This document shows positions 33,447 through 45,043 of a DNA stretch of 64,000 nucleotides, in pieces. A model generated the notes under the pieces. It saw only the letters and a program-made list of their open reading frames with translations. It was not told the DNA's origin and did no database searches. The stretch's first letter is position 1. Each line of letters begins with the position of its first letter. The position numbers and the translations under genes were made by a program. This stretch comes from Bostrychus sinensis (Eukaryota > Chordata > Actinopteri > Gobiiformes > Eleotridae): contig CM036252.1 in the NCBI GenBank assembly GCA_020698575.1, positions 10,925,992 to 10,989,991 on the forward strand, read 5' to 3'.

Positions 33447-36400
33447 ATGACTCTGGACACGGTTAGCACTTATTATTATTATTATTTTGATTTTTTTTCT
33501 TAAGTCATTTGTAAAGTGTAGCATTTTACAATTTTGTATTGACATTATCTTTGTGGATTTCTACAGTGTTTCAAGAATTTAAAAAAAATTTACATGAACT
33601 GTTCTGGTTATAACAAAATGCACCGCTAAAGTTATTTACTATTTAATACTATATAACTTTACTATGTAATGATGTATTTATTTTAACTCAACTCCACTTA
33701 GCCAGCTCATATATTCTGCTTTAGCTTTTTATAACTATATTAATAAAGTCTGCTTAGCTTATGCCATAATGAGCTTAAGTTTCCTCTACTGATTTATGAT
33801 TCTCATGTTATGTTAAGCTTTAGTTTATGCTTATTTATGCCATTATATATGAAATTCCTTGTTACAATTACAATATACTTGCATAATGTACTGTATTTGA
33901 TTTGCTACTATGATTTTAGACTTTGCCGAAATTAAATAAATTAAGGGCAGCTAATGTAATAAGGGCTGACAGCTAATGTTAAATATTAAAATCCTGCCTT
34001 TTAGTAAGAAGTACCAAAAAGAGGAAAAAATACAGCAAAGTTGTTGCTGTAGAAAAATAAGCAGACTTTTTAAAGCCTTTTTTTTTTCAATATCACCTAA
34101 AAATCTGATTATTGAAACTCAACTTTGGAAATTACTACATTACGGCCCAGTTGCAACAAGGTTTAACATTTAAACCAGTTTAAATCATGGTTTTATTTAG
34201 ATTTTTGGTGTAACTTTTGCTTCACTGTAAAGAACGAGTGAAATATCAACAGCTGTTTGTGATTTCACGTCCACAAAGGGCTCAAAACTTGAATGTAGTT
34301 ATGGTAATTGTTTTCATCATTTAAATATTTTATAACATAACAGAGCCTGATCTAACTTTTCTGAGGGCAAATTTCTAAGCAAAATTCAGCTCAGGGGCCC
34401 TACTCTCAGCAGTGTTTTTCTGTCTGTCTTAGTACGTCATAAACAAACTGAGATATCTATGCTAGCTTTTATTTAATTGAATGATTAACCTTTGAATTAA
34501 TTATTGATTATTTATCCAAACCGTCACCCGTGAACTACAGCATTTCCATATTAGGCTATTAGTATTTTACAGACCTACTGTAATATATTTTACACTGTAA
34601 CTGTAATGTGATGATATAGACTTAAATACAGCCTATTTAAACACTCTGTGACCTCCTTTAGGACCCTCACCCACCATTTGAGAACCACTGTGCTAAACTA
34701 ACTTGCACTTGCACTTATCAGATTTGTGCTGTACCAGAACCATATAAATATAGTTTGATGATTGGCTTCACACAGTACGTCAACACTCACAGAGCTCAGA
34801 GTTACATTTAGTAACTATTACACATATTTTTAAACTGAGATTAGCCCTCATCTAAGTTTAAGTTAAACCTTGTTGGTGCAACCAAAAGGTTTTCCATTGG
34901 ATTCATCTTACAACAGTTTAATTCATTTTATAGGCAATAGTCTTCTATGTCCATATTTACATTCACCAAACAGGAATAACATTGTGATCAATGTTTTGAC
35001 CCTGTCCCAATACTCGTCTTTGCAGACTTGTGGCCTTCAAATGCGCAAGTGTGTAGTGTGTCCCAATTCTCTGTAACGTTTGAATCCTCACTTCATCTCT
35101 CACTTTCATCACTGCACATTAGCAGCGAGTGCTAACTGGTAAAAATGAAAAGTAACACATTAACAGCTAATTAGCAACTTTCTACCTTTACAACCTTTCT
35201 ATCAGCAACTGATAGAAATGTAAATGAATGTGCCTTTTGTCCTGGTAACAGCACTGTTAAAACATTTGCTCTTTCTGTGGCAAAATGATCATCTGATCTG
35301 TTTAATAACTTTTAGATAAATCCAGCAGCAGTTTAGCAAACACACTGCTAAAAGACAGCATTGTTTACTCTGTTAAATGTTTTTACCTGGTGACATTTCA
35401 TAACGCGAGTGTTCAAGAAGTGTGGACTGTCCCACTTCTCCTTTTTAACCCCGCTGCACCCTTGTGCACTCACTTCATGCACTTAAAGAAAAAGTTCACT
35501 TCAACAAAGTTTGTAGTGTGCAGTGTGGGTATTGGGACAAGGCCTATCATGATTATCGGCCTATATGCAGCCCCATACGCAACAAACTGCAAAGCTCTGT
35601 GTATTCTAGGACCTTTCTATCAGAACCAGATTCATTTTGTTGAGCATCAACAGGTGTCATGATGAAGAGATACTCTGTGTTATTCTCTTCACCTGATAAT
35701 GTTATGTGATTGCTGTATAATACAATCATTTTTCCACAATTATATTATCCATCTTCTCCCATTACAGGCCGTGCCTATGACCTCCCTGAACATCACTGCA
35801 GTTGACTTCATTAGTATTTGCCTTGAGAACAACACCAGTCTGCATGTCCTGCTGCTCTACGCCGCTCTCAGCCTCCTCCTCTTACCTCTGTACGTCCTCG
35901 TGCTCTACGTCGGTTTCCAGCAATGGCACCAACAGGGCGCCCTCTCTGCAATAGGAACCTCCGACGTCTTCACCTACAACTTGGCTTTGGTCGAGATTAT
36001 CGGCTCGTTCTGTGCTATCCTTTTCGCTGCCGGCAGTTGGACAAAATCTTTGCCTGTGATTTGTTCAAGCTTATGCCTAATAGTGCTGTGTTATGTTGGA
36101 CAGACCGTCTTTCATTGTGAAATATGTGTGGACAGATATTTAGCCATAGTTCATCCAATAACGTACAGGAATCTCAGAAAAGCTAGTGCAGTCTGTTTTC
36201 GAAATGCTCGCATTGTTCTTTCTTGGTTTTTCAGTGTTTCTTGGATTGCATTTGCACTAAAATTGTATCCTCAGTTTCCTGCCAGTCAACTCCTGGTGTT
36301 TACAAGTATATTTAATGCAATTGTTTTGTACTGTTGCTTGTCTGTCCTTTACGTTCTGATTCGTCCAGGTCCGAATGGGAAAAAGCGAGTCGACCAATCA

Positions 36401-36616
36401 AAACTTAAAGCTTTCTACCTAATTTTAATCATAACCTGTCTACTTTTCTTTAGGCTTTTGGGATTTCTGGTTAATTCATGTCTTCATCTTCTGGTTACGT
36501 TAAAATCAAACAAATTGTGTTTGGTTTTTCTGGTTTCAATCCTACTCACGATTCCCATTAACACACTCATACCGCTGTTGTACCTGCGGCGAATGAAGAA
36601 ACTAATATGCTGCTAA
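33447..36616 (+). CDS. Receptor G: two-exon rhodopsin-like GPCR
   Basis: Exon 1 is a microexon, 33447-33461 (MTLDT), followed by a gttagc donor. Exon 2 is 35768-36616 after TTACAG. The join is in frame and gives 287 residues. Translation could instead start at the exon 2 ATG (35777). Sequons NIT and NNTS lie near the N-terminus. TM1 ends YVGFQQWHQQGAL; TM2 has DVFTYNLALVEIIGS with Glu; TM3 ends CEICVDRYLAIVHPITYRNL; TM5 ends CLSVLYVLIRPGPNGKKRVD; TM6 begins QSKLKAFYLILIITCLLFF; TM7 has IPINTLIPLLYLRRMKK, an IPxxY form of NPxxY. The C-tail is LICC. Its nearest relative in the window is receptor I. Confidence 0.8.
33462..35767 (+). other. Intron 1 of receptor G
   Basis: 2.3-kb intron with GT-AG ends. 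It contains AT-rich sequence. A degenerate hAT right end lies near 34670-34695 (CCATTTGAGAACCACTG). A decayed Tc1-like end at about 35650-35720 (GTCATGATGAAGAGATACTC ... CTGATAATGTTATGTGATTG) resembles 61755-61822. Confidence 0.55.
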
Positions 36617-36789
36617 TTCAGGATGCATGTATAAACCAATCCACAAAGACATTAGGTTACAAAGAAAAGTCTTTTTTATTAACCTCATTCTCAGAGAGAT
36701 TATAAGTTTGTCTTCTGTCAAACTACTGCACTTGTATTACTGAATTATTGATTTATTTATGTGGCTAATAAAAAAAAAAATATTTGGAC

Positions 36790-37235
36790 TAGGGCTGCAT
36801 CTAACGAGTACTTTGATAATCAGTTGATATGTTGATTATTTTTTACAACTAATCAGTTAACAATCTGATAGTGAAGCATGAGTGAATGTGTTATGACCTG
36901 GTGCTGTAAGAATTACAAATGGTTAGAAAATTTTTTATAGAGTTTTTATAGATCCCATTAAAAATGGGTAATAATGCTACAAAAAATACTTTTTCTGAAC
37001 CAGACAAAGATTCAAGTATGGTATCAGAAGACTTTTAGATACAGCATATCTACTCACAATGATGTTTTTTTATTCCAAAACACAAAATTTACATTGTGTT
37101 TAATTGTTTTTGTGCTCTGTTTTGGTAATAAAACCACTTTGTCGCACACAACATATTTCAGAGTCTATGAATTCCTCTGATAGCGATTAATTGATTACTA
37201 AATTAGTTGATGATTATTTCAGTAGTCGATTATAT
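36790..37235. mobile_element. MITE related to the hAT at 2206
   Basis: Left end TAGGGCTGCATCTAACGAGT with TTGATAATCAGTTGATATG. The right part is ATTAATTGATTACTAAATTA and GATGATTATTTCAGTAGTCG, roughly the inverted counterpart. The terminal bases of the right side are lost. No coding content. Confidence 0.5.
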
Positions 37236-37653
37236 TCAGTTGGTTCAGCTGGTGGTGACTCTGGGATAATGCATTGATAATCGCGCACATTACTCACGCC
37301 AGATTCACACTGGACTCCAATTTACACCGAGTGCGTTGCGTGTGTGTCATTTCTCCAACCTGAGCCAGCTGGGGAGACCACAAGTTCACGGGAGAGGAGT
37401 GAGTTCACGCTGGAAGTTATGAGTTCACGAGATAACAACAACGTATAAAGAGAGCTGCATGTAAAAAGCCACACTTGCCTCTGACCACTATCTCCTGTTC
37501 ATTTGGAAATTATCTGGAGATTTAACCATGGTCGAAGCACAAAAGTCACAGAAATATATACTTCAACCATGGGTAAGGACACTACGTATATAAGTACTTT
37601 CTTTTTACTCGTGTTTAATGGTGTCTGCTCTTGTTTGTGACCCGTGTCCTCAG

Positions 37654-38303
37654 TTAAAGCCTGGGACACACTGTCAGCAGAGGCGACTGCTGTCTCCTCA
37701 TGTCTCACCTCGTCGCCACTGAAAGTCTCTGCAGACACCGGAGCGATTCAGACCCACGACCGAGCAGTGCGCATGTGCAAAACATAATAATTATTTACAA
37801 CAGCAGGCGGCGCTAGTCACTAAACTCTGCGGTTATTTAAACTCTAGTAAATAAAACTCCACAACACACACGTGTTCAACTCAAGTATTTATCAGTCAAT
37901 AATAATTATACGCACTAGATTAAACTCATCACAGTAATGAATAAAAGAGACTGGATTATTGCAGCTGTTTGCCTCAGAGGAGGATTATATTTTTATCTAC
38001 ACGAGGCTAAAGATAAGGTAAGCTAACTGCAGTACATTAGCGTCACAGATGTGGAAACATAATGAAGTAGATGTAGAACAGAAAGTTCCTTATATTTTTA
38101 TGTTAAACTCGAGCTGTTTGACAAATACAGGACACACAGCCAATCACGACAGCCTGACGCCGATTTGACATGTTCAATCTGCCAGAACTATGCCCAAATG
38201 TGTCCCACTACGTCCGATGGTGTGGAACTCACCAAACAGACTCACGTCACCGACCGCGTCAAACCATCCTGCCGATGATCGCCCCGCTGTGTCCCGGCCT
38301 TAA
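37654..38303 (+). mobile_element. piggyBac-like TTAA-flanked element with a small exon
   Basis: TTAA stands at both borders (37654-37657 and 38300-38303). Inside them the ends are inverted: AGCCTGGGACACA at the left and complement GGCCGGGACACA at the right. The interior is GC-richer and promoter-like. An ATG exon at 37937-38017 reads MNKRDWIIAAVCLRGGLYF and ends at a gtaagc donor. No transposase. The exon-like module is shared with the 26041-29776 element. Its downstream partner exon is not visible. Confidence 0.65.
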
Positions 38304-39150
38304 GACGTAATGTTTACAGGAATGTGAGCGAAGAGGCTGCACATGCAGGTTTGAAATTTACCGGATCCTCTTCACTGGTCCCGAGTCTGACTTCCTGTCT
38401 GGCTCCATCTGCTCTGTTTAACTTTAAACATGACGGCTCCGGCATGTGGCAAAAATAGACTCGATACGTATTTCTGTAGGCGCGCCAGGCACAGAGACGT
38501 ACTGCAACACAGCTGGGTTGAACTCACGCATTGACTTGATTGGTGTCTGTTTGTTGAGGAGGTCGCGCAGGAATGAATTGGGCGTCAACATCAACACCAG
38601 AACATAGACAGCAACTGCTTAACTTCCACACTAAGAAAATGTTATTTAATGCCAAGTCCTCACACAAACGCTTGCACATAACTTCAAGGTACTACTCAAC
38701 AATTATAAACCAAATCAGACAATGCACAGCAGCACCTTACCCCACTGTTTTATCCAAATATGTATCACAACAACCTGACAATGGCAAGAGGTAAACAATA
38801 ACATAAGGAGTAGAAAACAGTCCGTTAGCCTAAGTTACATGTCATGTTCTGTAAGGGAGGTGGAGAAATGTGCAGGTTACCTTATTATAAATGAAGCAAG
38901 GTGTTAATAAAACACGTTATACACTGTCACTGTAGTCCAGTGGTTTCTGTATAATGTCCGATTGATTGATTTTCTGGTGGACTTGGTTTTTAAAGTTGAA
39001 GACGTTTCACCTCTCAGGAGGAGTTTTAGACCTGAAACTAAATTCTATTTCCTAGGAGTATATAAACCAGATTTCTTAAAAGTTAAATGTAAGAATTGAG
39101 AAAGCCTCTTGGATGAGAGGTGAAACGTCTTTAACTTTAACTCAACTTTA
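38304..39150. other. Intergenic, no gene seen
   Basis: No coding gene recognised. At about 39000-39130 an inverted motif pair (AAGACGTTTCACCTCTCA and GAGAGGTGAAACGTCTTTAA) marks a small foldback repeat. Confidence 0.4.
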
Positions 39151-39154
39151 ACTT

Positions 39155-39440
39155 GCCTGTTCGTCCTGGGAGAGGATCTCTCCTTCAGTATGGGCTCCAT
39201 AAGGTTTATTCTTTTTTCCCACAGCTGGGTTTTTTTTAAGAGTTTTTCCTTACCGAGAAGGAGGGTCTAAGGACAGGAGTGTCCTGGGTCTGTTTAGTTT
39301 AGTGTAGTTATTGTTTGTGTTGATTGTGTGTTAAGTCTAATTGTGTGTTTATGTTTGTTTGTGAACTTTTTGTGAAGCCCTTTGAGGCCACTTTTGTTGT
39401 GACACTGAGCTGTACAAATAAAACTGAATTAAAAACCAAG
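39155..39440 (+). mobile_element. L2-type LINE/SINE 3' tail
   Basis: The sequence follows a tail common in teleost L2-related elements: GGAGAGGATCTCTCCTTCAG, AGTTTTTCCTTACCGAGAAG, GAGGGTCTAAGGACAGGAGT, GAAGCCCTTTGAGGCCACTT and ACTGAGCTGTACAAATAAAA. There is no coding sequence; the copy is truncated to its 3' end. Confidence 0.65.
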
Positions 39441-39789
39441 TGCAGATGACTGCTTTTTAACCTTTATTGAAATGGTGAGAATAGTACAAATAAAGTTGGT
39501 GATAACAGTGGAAACAATATTGATGATATAATAACAACAGTAATAGAAAAATTAGAGTATACTGTAATAGAGTAAAATAATCCACACTACACATATTCAA
39601 CACATCGATCAACCATTTACAGACATACAATCGCTTAAATAGCTACTCTGTAGACATCAACCAATTAGATTTGAGTTCTGTGGTTTCTGGCAGGGTGACT
39701 GTCACCATCTTTTGTGTGATTTTTTCCAACAGTGAGAAAAAACATCTGTGTACATGTAGCCCTTTGTTAATAGATAAGATACTACTGTT

Positions 39790-40626
39790 TTATTTTGACC
39801 ATTTTGCGTGTCGATGCAGAAATAGCACAGGCAACACAAGACTGCTGGGTATGTTCAGCCACTGAGTGGACACAGATAACAGGCAAGCTCTGAAATCAAT
39901 CAGCATTCCTGTGAAATATATTATGTAGGAGACAAACATGATGACAAATTTCAACAACAATGCCACCATTATGGCCGCCATGGTGAAAAAAGCCCTACGT
40001 TTTGATTGGTCAATGTGCCTCCTGTCCCCGCCCCCTTCCCCCGGTCCTGGGCGAATCAGAACGCAGAGAACTTTAGCGCTTAAAAAAACGACAAACATTA
40101 GTGATAACAAAGCTATGACTAACACAGAAAGCAAATTAAAAAGTGTATTCCTAAAGTGGGAAAAGCACGCCATGCCAAAGCTGAACAGCCAAACACCAAC
40201 AATGCAAATGTTTCTAATGACAACTCCATTCTGTTTCCTTTTCAAACGCAGGTACATGATGGGATGAACCACAGCCAAGTAGCGCTCCACACAAACGAGA
40301 TTATGAAACAGTATTTGTCCAAATGTTATCATAAAGGTCAGGTTTTCTCCTGTAAACAGACAAAAATTCTGACTGTAGCTGCAGAAAGTAACGAGGCAGG
40401 AGCCCAGAATACCGATCACCTCTATGATCACTATGTTGAAAGTGAAGACATCAGAGTGGTTTGTGGTTGTAGATCGAGAGCGCAGTGTCCTCCACTGCTC
40501 AAAACCGATGTAGAGCACGAACGTGAATATAGGAAGAAACAAGATGTACAGAATAGTCCCCGCAGTGTCGATGTATACACAGACCGTCATGCTGTAGTCA
40601 AAGGAGGAGTTGGCTGTGTTGTCCAT
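39790..40626 (-). CDS. Receptor F: rhodopsin-like GPCR, uncharacterised fish family
   Basis: 278 residues with start MDNTANSSFDYSM. The frame is open 40 codons further upstream, but on the minus strand a strong acceptor CCTTTTTCAG lies 11 bases before this ATG, so the upstream part is taken as intron. One N-terminal sequon (NSS). TM1 ends YIGFEQWRTLRSRS; TM2 has HSDVFTFNIVIIEVIGILGS with Glu; TM3 ends CVERYLAVVHPIMYLRLKRK; TM4 includes GVWLFSFGMACF; TM5 ends VLCVLIRPGPGEGGGD; TM6 begins QSKRRAFFTMAAIMVALL; TM7 is LNIPSSLVLPVLFLHRHAKW. Receptor E is its decayed duplicate. Confidence 0.85.
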   Translation of the reverse strand: MDNTANSSFDYSMTVCVYIDTAGTILYILFLPIFTFVLYIGFEQWRTLRSRSTTTNHSDVFTFNIVIIEVIGILGSCLVTFCSYSQNFCLFTGENLTFMITFGQILFHNLVCVERYLAVVHPIMYLRLKRKQNGVVIRNICIVGVWLFSFGMACFSHFRNTLFNLLSVLVIALLSLMFVVFLSAKVLCVLIRPGPGEGGGDRRHIDQSKRRAFFTMAAIMVALLLKFVIMFVSYIIYFTGMLIDFRACLLSVSTQWLNIPSSLVLPVLFLHRHAKWSK

Positions 40627-40759
40627 TGTGCCAAATGCTGAAAAAGGAAACAAACAAAAACAAAAAATATCATGCATAAAATACAATATAAAATGAAGAC
40701 CTCTCCCTGAGGTTCTCAGAGTCCCAGATGGTTCATATGGGACCAACAGGTCAGAGATG

Positions 40760-41960
40760 TTCTTTGATGCTATGCCATGGAGAGACTTACATAAGCAGAG
40801 CTGTTTTAAAGTCTATTCTCTGTGCGAAAGCCAGTGCAGAGACCTAAGGACATGACAAAATATGGTCATATTACCCATTAGCAGAGTTTTGGACGTCCTG
40901 CAGCTGTCTTACTGCTCGTTTTGTGAGTCCAGTGAGCAGACCGTTACAGTAGTCTAACCTGCTGGAGATAAACGCATGAATAAGTCTCTCTAGGTCTGGT
41001 TTAGACAGTTTACCTTCGATTCTGGATTATGTTTTTGAGATGGTAAAATGCTGATGATGTTATAGATTTGATGTGACTGTTCTGAGTCCACGATTAGCCC
41101 TAGATTTCTAGTCTGATTGATAGGTTTTAGAGAAAGAGACTGGAGGTGACTATTGACACTTTCTCTCTGTTTCTGTGGGCCAAAGATGATTATTGTCTTG
41201 TCTGTGCATTTACATAATTGATCTGTTGGATGCAGTGACAGAGTGAATCCACAGGTCCATATTCACCTGCTGTCAGTGAGATGTAAATCTGAGTCATCTG
41301 CATAGTTATGGTAGGATATGTTATTGCTGCTTATTAATTGGCCTAAAGGGAGCTTGTAAAAGTTGAACAAAAGAGGTCCCAGGATGGACCCCTGGGGCAC
41401 TCCACAGGTCAGGGCCATTTGGTCTGAGACACAGTTACTGATTTCAACAAAGTACTTCCTGTCTTCAAGATAGGACTTACACCATTTTAGGGCAGTACCA
41501 GAAATACCTACCCAGTCCTCTAATCTTTGTAACAGGATCACATGGTCAACTGTGTCAAAAGCAGGCTCAGATCCAGCAGAACTAAGACAGAGACTTTGCC
41601 TGTGTTGGTGTTCAGGCGGATGTCATTAGTCACCTTGATAAGAGCAGTCTCAGTGCTGTGATGGGGCCTAAAACCTGACTGAAAATCATCAAAGCAGTTG
41701 TTCCGCAGAAGAAAGTCAGTAAGTTGTTGGTATACAACTTTCTCAAGGACTTTTCCTAAAAACGGCAGGTTTGATATGGGCCGATAGTTGTTCAGTACTG
41801 TGGCATCAGGACTGCTCTTCTTTGGGAGAGGTTTGATGACAGCAGTTTTCAAGGCCCTTGGAAATGTCCCAGACTGCAGTGAGATGTTAACTAAATGAGA
41901 AAGTTGGGGTAACAAACTGCTCAGCACAGATTTTAGAAATCTAGTGGGTAACACATGGAG
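40760..41960 (-). mobile_element. L2-type LINE fragment with broken RT
   Basis: On the minus strand two overlapping frames (41538-41954 and 41263-41541) carry KPLPKKSSPDATVLNNYRPI, SNLPFLGKVLEKVVYQQL, FRPHHSTETALIKV, then CGVPQGSILGPLLFNFY and YADDSDLHL. These are successive non-LTR RT motifs. A one-base shift near 41540 and a stop after YADDSDLHL disable it. The sequence down to about 40760 would be its 3' part. Confidence 0.75.
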
Positions 41961-42829
41961 GCAGCAGTGGATGAACTCAGACTGGAGATGATCTTCTGGA
42001 CTGTTTTGTCAGTGACAAGGGTGAAGTGTGTCAGCTTTAATTGTCTGAATGGCTGTGGAGTTCTTGTCTGTCTATTAAAAGTTTAAAAGCTTGACGGGGC
42101 TAATCTGCTATGGGGTAACTCCTGACCATAGCGCACTTGTAAAAACGCAAAGCTACAAATGTATGTCGCTACTGTAAACCCCTAATATACTTCCAGAACT
42201 AGAGGTAGGCAGTCAATGTTGAGCTCCTGACTTGCATTAATCCCTTGCCAGCAATTTTTCATGTATTAACAACTTAGGATTAGGTTAGGATTCATCATTG
42301 AAACAAATGACTGACTAAAATAGGACCACAAACTTTGCATTACAATTTCCTTTCTATTCTATGGTAACCTGACATATTATATGATATTAAACTCTTTGTG
42401 AAGTAGCCAAGTGTTTCCACTCACCTGTTTGTTGGTTTGTTCGTTCTAAAGTTGGAAGTTGGTTTGAATACGGCTTTAAAACTCTGCCCTGACCAGAGAG
42501 ACAAATGGCAGCAGGTCTGTGGAGGTTTGCATAGTGTACACTAAATGATTGATTTACTGGTGTTTAATGCTAGAGCAGCAGATCAAATTTTCATGTTCAT
42601 GGCGCTCACTAAAACAACGATAAAAATGCATTTGAATAGAGTAATGGAACATTTGAGCCATAATGCCTTTGGGCTGGAAAAAATGGTGCATGAACATCAT
42701 TAATTTGAGTAAAGAATAGGACTCAGGCTAGTCAGTGTGCAAGCTGGATAAACAAAAAGCAAAAAACAACAAAACTATATAATACGTGACATTTGTCCAC
42801 CGACTTGCTGATCTGGGTATCTATGAGCA
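41961..42829. other. Intergenic, upstream of receptor F
   Basis: No coding gene seen. Part may belong to the 5' side of the LINE. The 5' exon and promoter of receptor F (minus strand) could lie around 42400-42500 but are not identifiable. Confidence 0.3.
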
Positions 42830-43285
42830 TACAGTTGTAATCAGAAATATTCAACCACCTAAAGATTGTAAGGATTTATCCATTAAAGATTTTTTAAGAA
42901 GATCCTGGGAAGTCCTGGAGCGGCCTTCTCAGTCTGCAGATTTAAATCCCATTGAAAAACTTTGCTGGGATTTAAAGAAGGCAGTTCAGAGGTCATCAAA
43001 CATCACTGAGCTATAGTGGCTTTTGTAGGTGAAAAATGGGCAAAGACTCCAGTCGAGAGGTGTAAGAAGCTTCTTAGCATAGACCCAAAACTTCTCTTAG
43101 AAATTAGAAAAGTGAAAGGATGCTCCACAAAGTCCTGAAGCTAAGGGCTGAGTAATACTGCCCCTGTGTTAAGAGTCACAGATAGGTATGAATAAATAGT
43201 TTTTTGTGGTTTAATTAATAGTTTTGTTTATGTAATTTATGTATTTTGAGGTGAGGGGGGGTGATAATTTCTGACTGCAACTGTA
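42830..43285 (+). mobile_element. Internally deleted Tc1-like transposon
   Basis: Left end TACAGTTGTAATCAGAAATA and right end complement TACAGTTGCAGTCAGAAATT are inverted, with TA at both borders. The interior keeps only the transposase C-terminus: ERPSQSADLNPIEKLCWDLK (catalytic region motif), then KKAVQRSSNITEL and stop. The fusion of the left end directly to the C-terminus indicates an internal deletion. 19860-20036 is a related copy. Confidence 0.85.
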
Positions 43286-43912
43286 CTGTAAGTGCCATCA
43301 CTTTCTCTTTATATAGAGCTAAAACAAGAATAGTTCATATGCCTGGTAGTTTCTCTTGACAGGCCAGTTTCCACTACCCTCCTCTTGTTGGCGGGCGGTT
43401 TGCTAAAGTATATTGAGACAGTTTGCTGGATCCTTTTGCAGCATGGTCAGTGGGCTGGCTAAAAAAGAGGTTGCGAGGATACAGGATCTAACTATGATGC
43501 AGTGGAGGACTCATGGCTAATGGCTAATTGTTTATGGCCATTAATTGAATAAACCTTTAGTGGGGTGTCTTTTGTTGCACCCAGTGGCTGCCAGTGGAGC
43601 CCATATTGTCTTGGCCCATGTTCATGTACCTTTTGTGGGAACACAGACAGCCCCTCATGGTGAAACCTTGTCTTTGGAGGCACTGGTGCATGGAGACTTC
43701 CTGTTCCTACAGCTGTATTCTGGTCCAGATGTGGCTTGGGCATATGTCTGCAGTGGTTAACTTACGGCAACGCTGGTAGAGGGCTTCACAAATACTTAAA
43801 ATAAAACTGAAATAACAATTCTGACTGATTGTGCCGTCAAAGAGTGTTCACCGATGTTTGTTTCTAATGAGTCACAGCGTCAGTATCGATGTTTCACCAC
43901 ATGTGTGAGAGA

Positions 43913-44100
43913 AAGGTGATTATGTTAAACAGAAGCTAATGAACCGTTAAAACATAGACCTACTGCAGAGTTAATTTGAATCTATCATTTAGAGTTAACG
44001 ATGTAAAGGGTGGACAGTCCTGCTCAGGTTACACATATGAGGATTAAGGTTTCAGACACAAGAGAATAAGCTTAACAGAAACATTACTCCCACTGCGTCA
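43913..44100 (+). promoter_or_regulatory. Upstream block and probable 5' exon of receptor H
   Basis: 43913-44069 is the conserved block also found at 32471-32629. It is followed by ACTGCGTCAA and a strong donor gtaagt at 44101, giving a 69-bp intron that ends CTTGAAG just before the receptor H ATG. The 5' exon has no in-frame ATG continuing into the receptor, so it is taken as untranslated. Confidence 0.65.
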
Positions 44101-44170
44101 AGTAAGTTTATTTATTGTAAAGCCCTCGATGTATCTGTTTCTTAAAGGGTCTTTTTTGCTTCCTTGAAGG

Positions 44171-45043
44171 ATGGACACACCTGGCAACTCCTCTAATTCT
44201 TCCAACATTGAACCAAAAGGCTTTTGTACCTCTTTAAATGAAAAAATAATTTTCACTGCTTGGGTCCTTGTCTGCACTCTCTGTGTTCCCATTTACCTGT
44301 TGGTCCTTTTTGTCGGCTACAAAAAATGGAGGAGACGAGGCTCTGGAAACTTGAGCCACTCTGATGTCTTTACCTTCAACATGATTGTAATGGAGATGTG
44401 TGCTGCCGTGGGCTTAGCTATAATCCTGCATGGAGTCTACGGTGGTTTATACAGTGCCTTGATGGAGGCAGGCAAGAGCTTGATTTATTTAAACGGTGCT
44501 GGACAGATGTTCTTCCATACTCTCACCTGTGTGGATCGTTACCTGGCCGTGGTCCACCCTGTCACTTACCTGGGCCTGAAGAAAGGGAGTGGAGTCACCC
44601 TCAGAAACATCACTGTTGGTTTTGTTTGGCTGTTGGTAATTGGGCACAGCTCTGTCATTTATTCACTTGATTTGTACAAGGCAATTGCCGAAAAGTTATT
44701 GCCACCTTTGATACTAGCTGTGGTCATCTTTTGCACCGTCTCTGTTCTCTGCGTTCTGATTCGTCCAAAGCCTGGAGAAATGGGTGGGGTCAGGAAGAGA
44801 AGCAACCAATCAAAACGGGTAGCTTTTTACACCATGCTGGTCATTCTGGGGGCACTGTTGATAAGGCTTATATCTGATATGTTTTACTCTATCATCTACA
44901 CTTTACAGTTAGAAAGTAAAGACTCCTGTTTATTGCCTATGTCTTCACTTTGGTTCGGTCTGCCCTGCAGTCTGGTATTACCACTGCTGTTTCTGCACAG
45001 AGCAGGCACAGTAAAGGCCTGTATTAAGCGATGCAATATGTAA
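44171..45043 (+). CDS. Receptor H: rhodopsin-like GPCR, uncharacterised fish family
   Basis: 290 residues, start MDTPGNSSNSSN, immediately after the splice acceptor CTTGAAG. Two adjacent sequons at residues 6 and 9. TM1 ~28-50 ends VGYKKWRRRG; TM2 has SHSDVFTFNMIVMEMCAAVG with Glu for Asp; TM3 ends TCVDRYLAVVHPVTYLGLKK, a DRY form; TM4 contains GFVWLLVIGH; TM5 ends SVLCVLIRPKPGEMGG; TM6 begins QSKRVAFYTMLVILGALL; TM7 is LPCSLVLPLLFLHRAG. A Cys/basic tail (KACIKRCNM) follows. An H-type gene would be expected after 32629, but only its promoter copy remains there. Confidence 0.85.
   Translation: MDTPGNSSNSSNIEPKGFCTSLNEKIIFTAWVLVCTLCVPIYLLVLFVGYKKWRRRGSGNLSHSDVFTFNMIVMEMCAAVGLAIILHGVYGGLYSALMEAGKSLIYLNGAGQMFFHTLTCVDRYLAVVHPVTYLGLKKGSGVTLRNITVGFVWLLVIGHSSVIYSLDLYKAIAEKLLPPLILAVVIFCTVSVLCVLIRPKPGEMGGVRKRSNQSKRVAFYTMLVILGALLIRLISDMFYSIIYTLQLESKDSCLLPMSSLWFGLPCSLVLPLLFLHRAGTVKACIKRCNM

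Noticed and set aside
40627..40746. Forty extra N-terminal codons on receptor F
   Set aside because: Separated from MDNTANSS by a strong splice acceptor. The other receptors begin at the equivalent ATG.
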